DNA of 5,743 nt from Paracoccaceae bacterium. GTDB taxonomy: Bacteria > Pseudomonadota > Alphaproteobacteria > Rhodobacterales > Rhodobacteraceae. Positions 5,525-5,743 of the stretch are shown piece by piece (position 1 is the first letter of the stretch; each line of letters starts with the position of its first letter). The DNA lies in the NCBI GenBank assembly GCA_024742655.1, contig JANSYB010000183.1, positions 1 through 5,743 on the forward strand. Reading direction: 5' to 3'. The position numbers and the translations under genes are program-made. Below the pieces are notes generated by a model that was not told the origin of the DNA, ran no database searches, and worked only from the letters and a program-made list of their open reading frames with translations.

Positions 5525-5544
5525 CGATGCGTCAAAGTGTTACA
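5525..5544. repeat. Shared upstream motif, copy B
   Basis: The plus-strand sequence is CGATGCGTC-AAAG-T-GTTACA. It is the counterpart of copy A at 4933-4955 and lies 14 bp upstream of the candidate -35 box of the 81-aa gene, where an activator or nucleoid-associated protein could bind. Function is unknown. Confidence 0.6.
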
Positions 5545-5743
5545 AAAGCGAAAAGCATACAATTGGATACCCCGGCCGGCATGCCAACGCACACCAATCA
5601 CGCGCAATCCGCTAAGTATCTGTAACGTCTGGGCCTCTTTGCGGCGCAAAAGCCGATGCGCAGGCCCGCGCAGCTTGACTTGCCCCCGCAGCCGCGCCAA
5701 AAGGCGTGCGAACAAAAACACCCGCAACCGGGCGCTCCGTGGG
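5545..5743. other. Right-edge region with no supported gene; nested inverted repeats
   Basis: With the regulatory DNA at 5428-5544 this makes 316 bp without a gene I can support. An outer inverted repeat GGGCCT/AGGCCC (5631-5636 and 5662-5667) encloses the near-palindrome TTTGCG-G-CGCAAA (5638-5650). A minus-strand frame runs from a TTG at 5727 to 5461, but it reads through the promoter of the 81-aa gene and has no recognisable motif. A plus-strand frame with an ATG at 5656 is open to the edge but has no ribosome site. The next gene probably begins or ends just outside the window. Confidence 0.45.

Noticed and set aside
5461..5727. Minus-strand open frame of 88 aa with a TTG start
   Set aside because: It covers the candidate promoter and shared motif of the 81-aa gene, has no ribosome site visible and no family resemblance.

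Overview
The window looks like chromosomal DNA from an alphaproteobacterium, most likely a member of the Rhodobacterales (Roseobacter/Rhodobacter-type). The reasons are high-GC coding sequence, a polyhydroxyalkanoate (PHA) synthase gene divergent from an intracellular PHB depolymerase gene, a CTGC-N3-GCAG dyad like the PhaR operator known from Rhodobacter sphaeroides, and small conserved proteins of a style typical of this order. The order-level assignment is an inference from gene content; no marker gene is present.

Left part (1-2741), PHA cycle. phaC (minus strand, C-terminus beyond the left edge) makes the storage polyester and phaZ (plus strand, complete) degrades it. Their starts are 105 bp apart, and the candidate PhaR operator lies between them, so one repressor could sense the granule state and control both. 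PhaZ carries a lysine-rich C-terminal tail that resembles nucleoid-binding tails.

Middle part (2754-4630), minus-strand hydrolases. An ABHD10-like serine hydrolase (3875-4630) is followed after 133 bp by a BioH-type alpha/beta hydrolase (3016-3741). The latter overlaps by 8 nt a small PGPGW-like membrane hairpin protein (2754-3023). With PhaC and PhaZ, four alpha/beta-hydrolase-fold proteins lie side by side. Whether the two extra ones act on PHA-derived or acyl-thioester substrates cannot be told from the sequence.

Right part (4710-5743), small genes and regulatory DNA. Two short minus-strand genes (64 and 81 aa) start with the same MARY motif and share a C-terminal RRI..LG motif, so they appear to be paralogues of unknown function. 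The 81-aa gene ends at a strong intrinsic terminator. Both upstream regions are AT-rich and share an unusual motif of about 20 bp, CGATGCGTC-(3)-AAAG-Y-GTTACA. Each also contains a dyad near a candidate promoter. The last ~200 bp hold no gene I can support, only nested inverted repeats.
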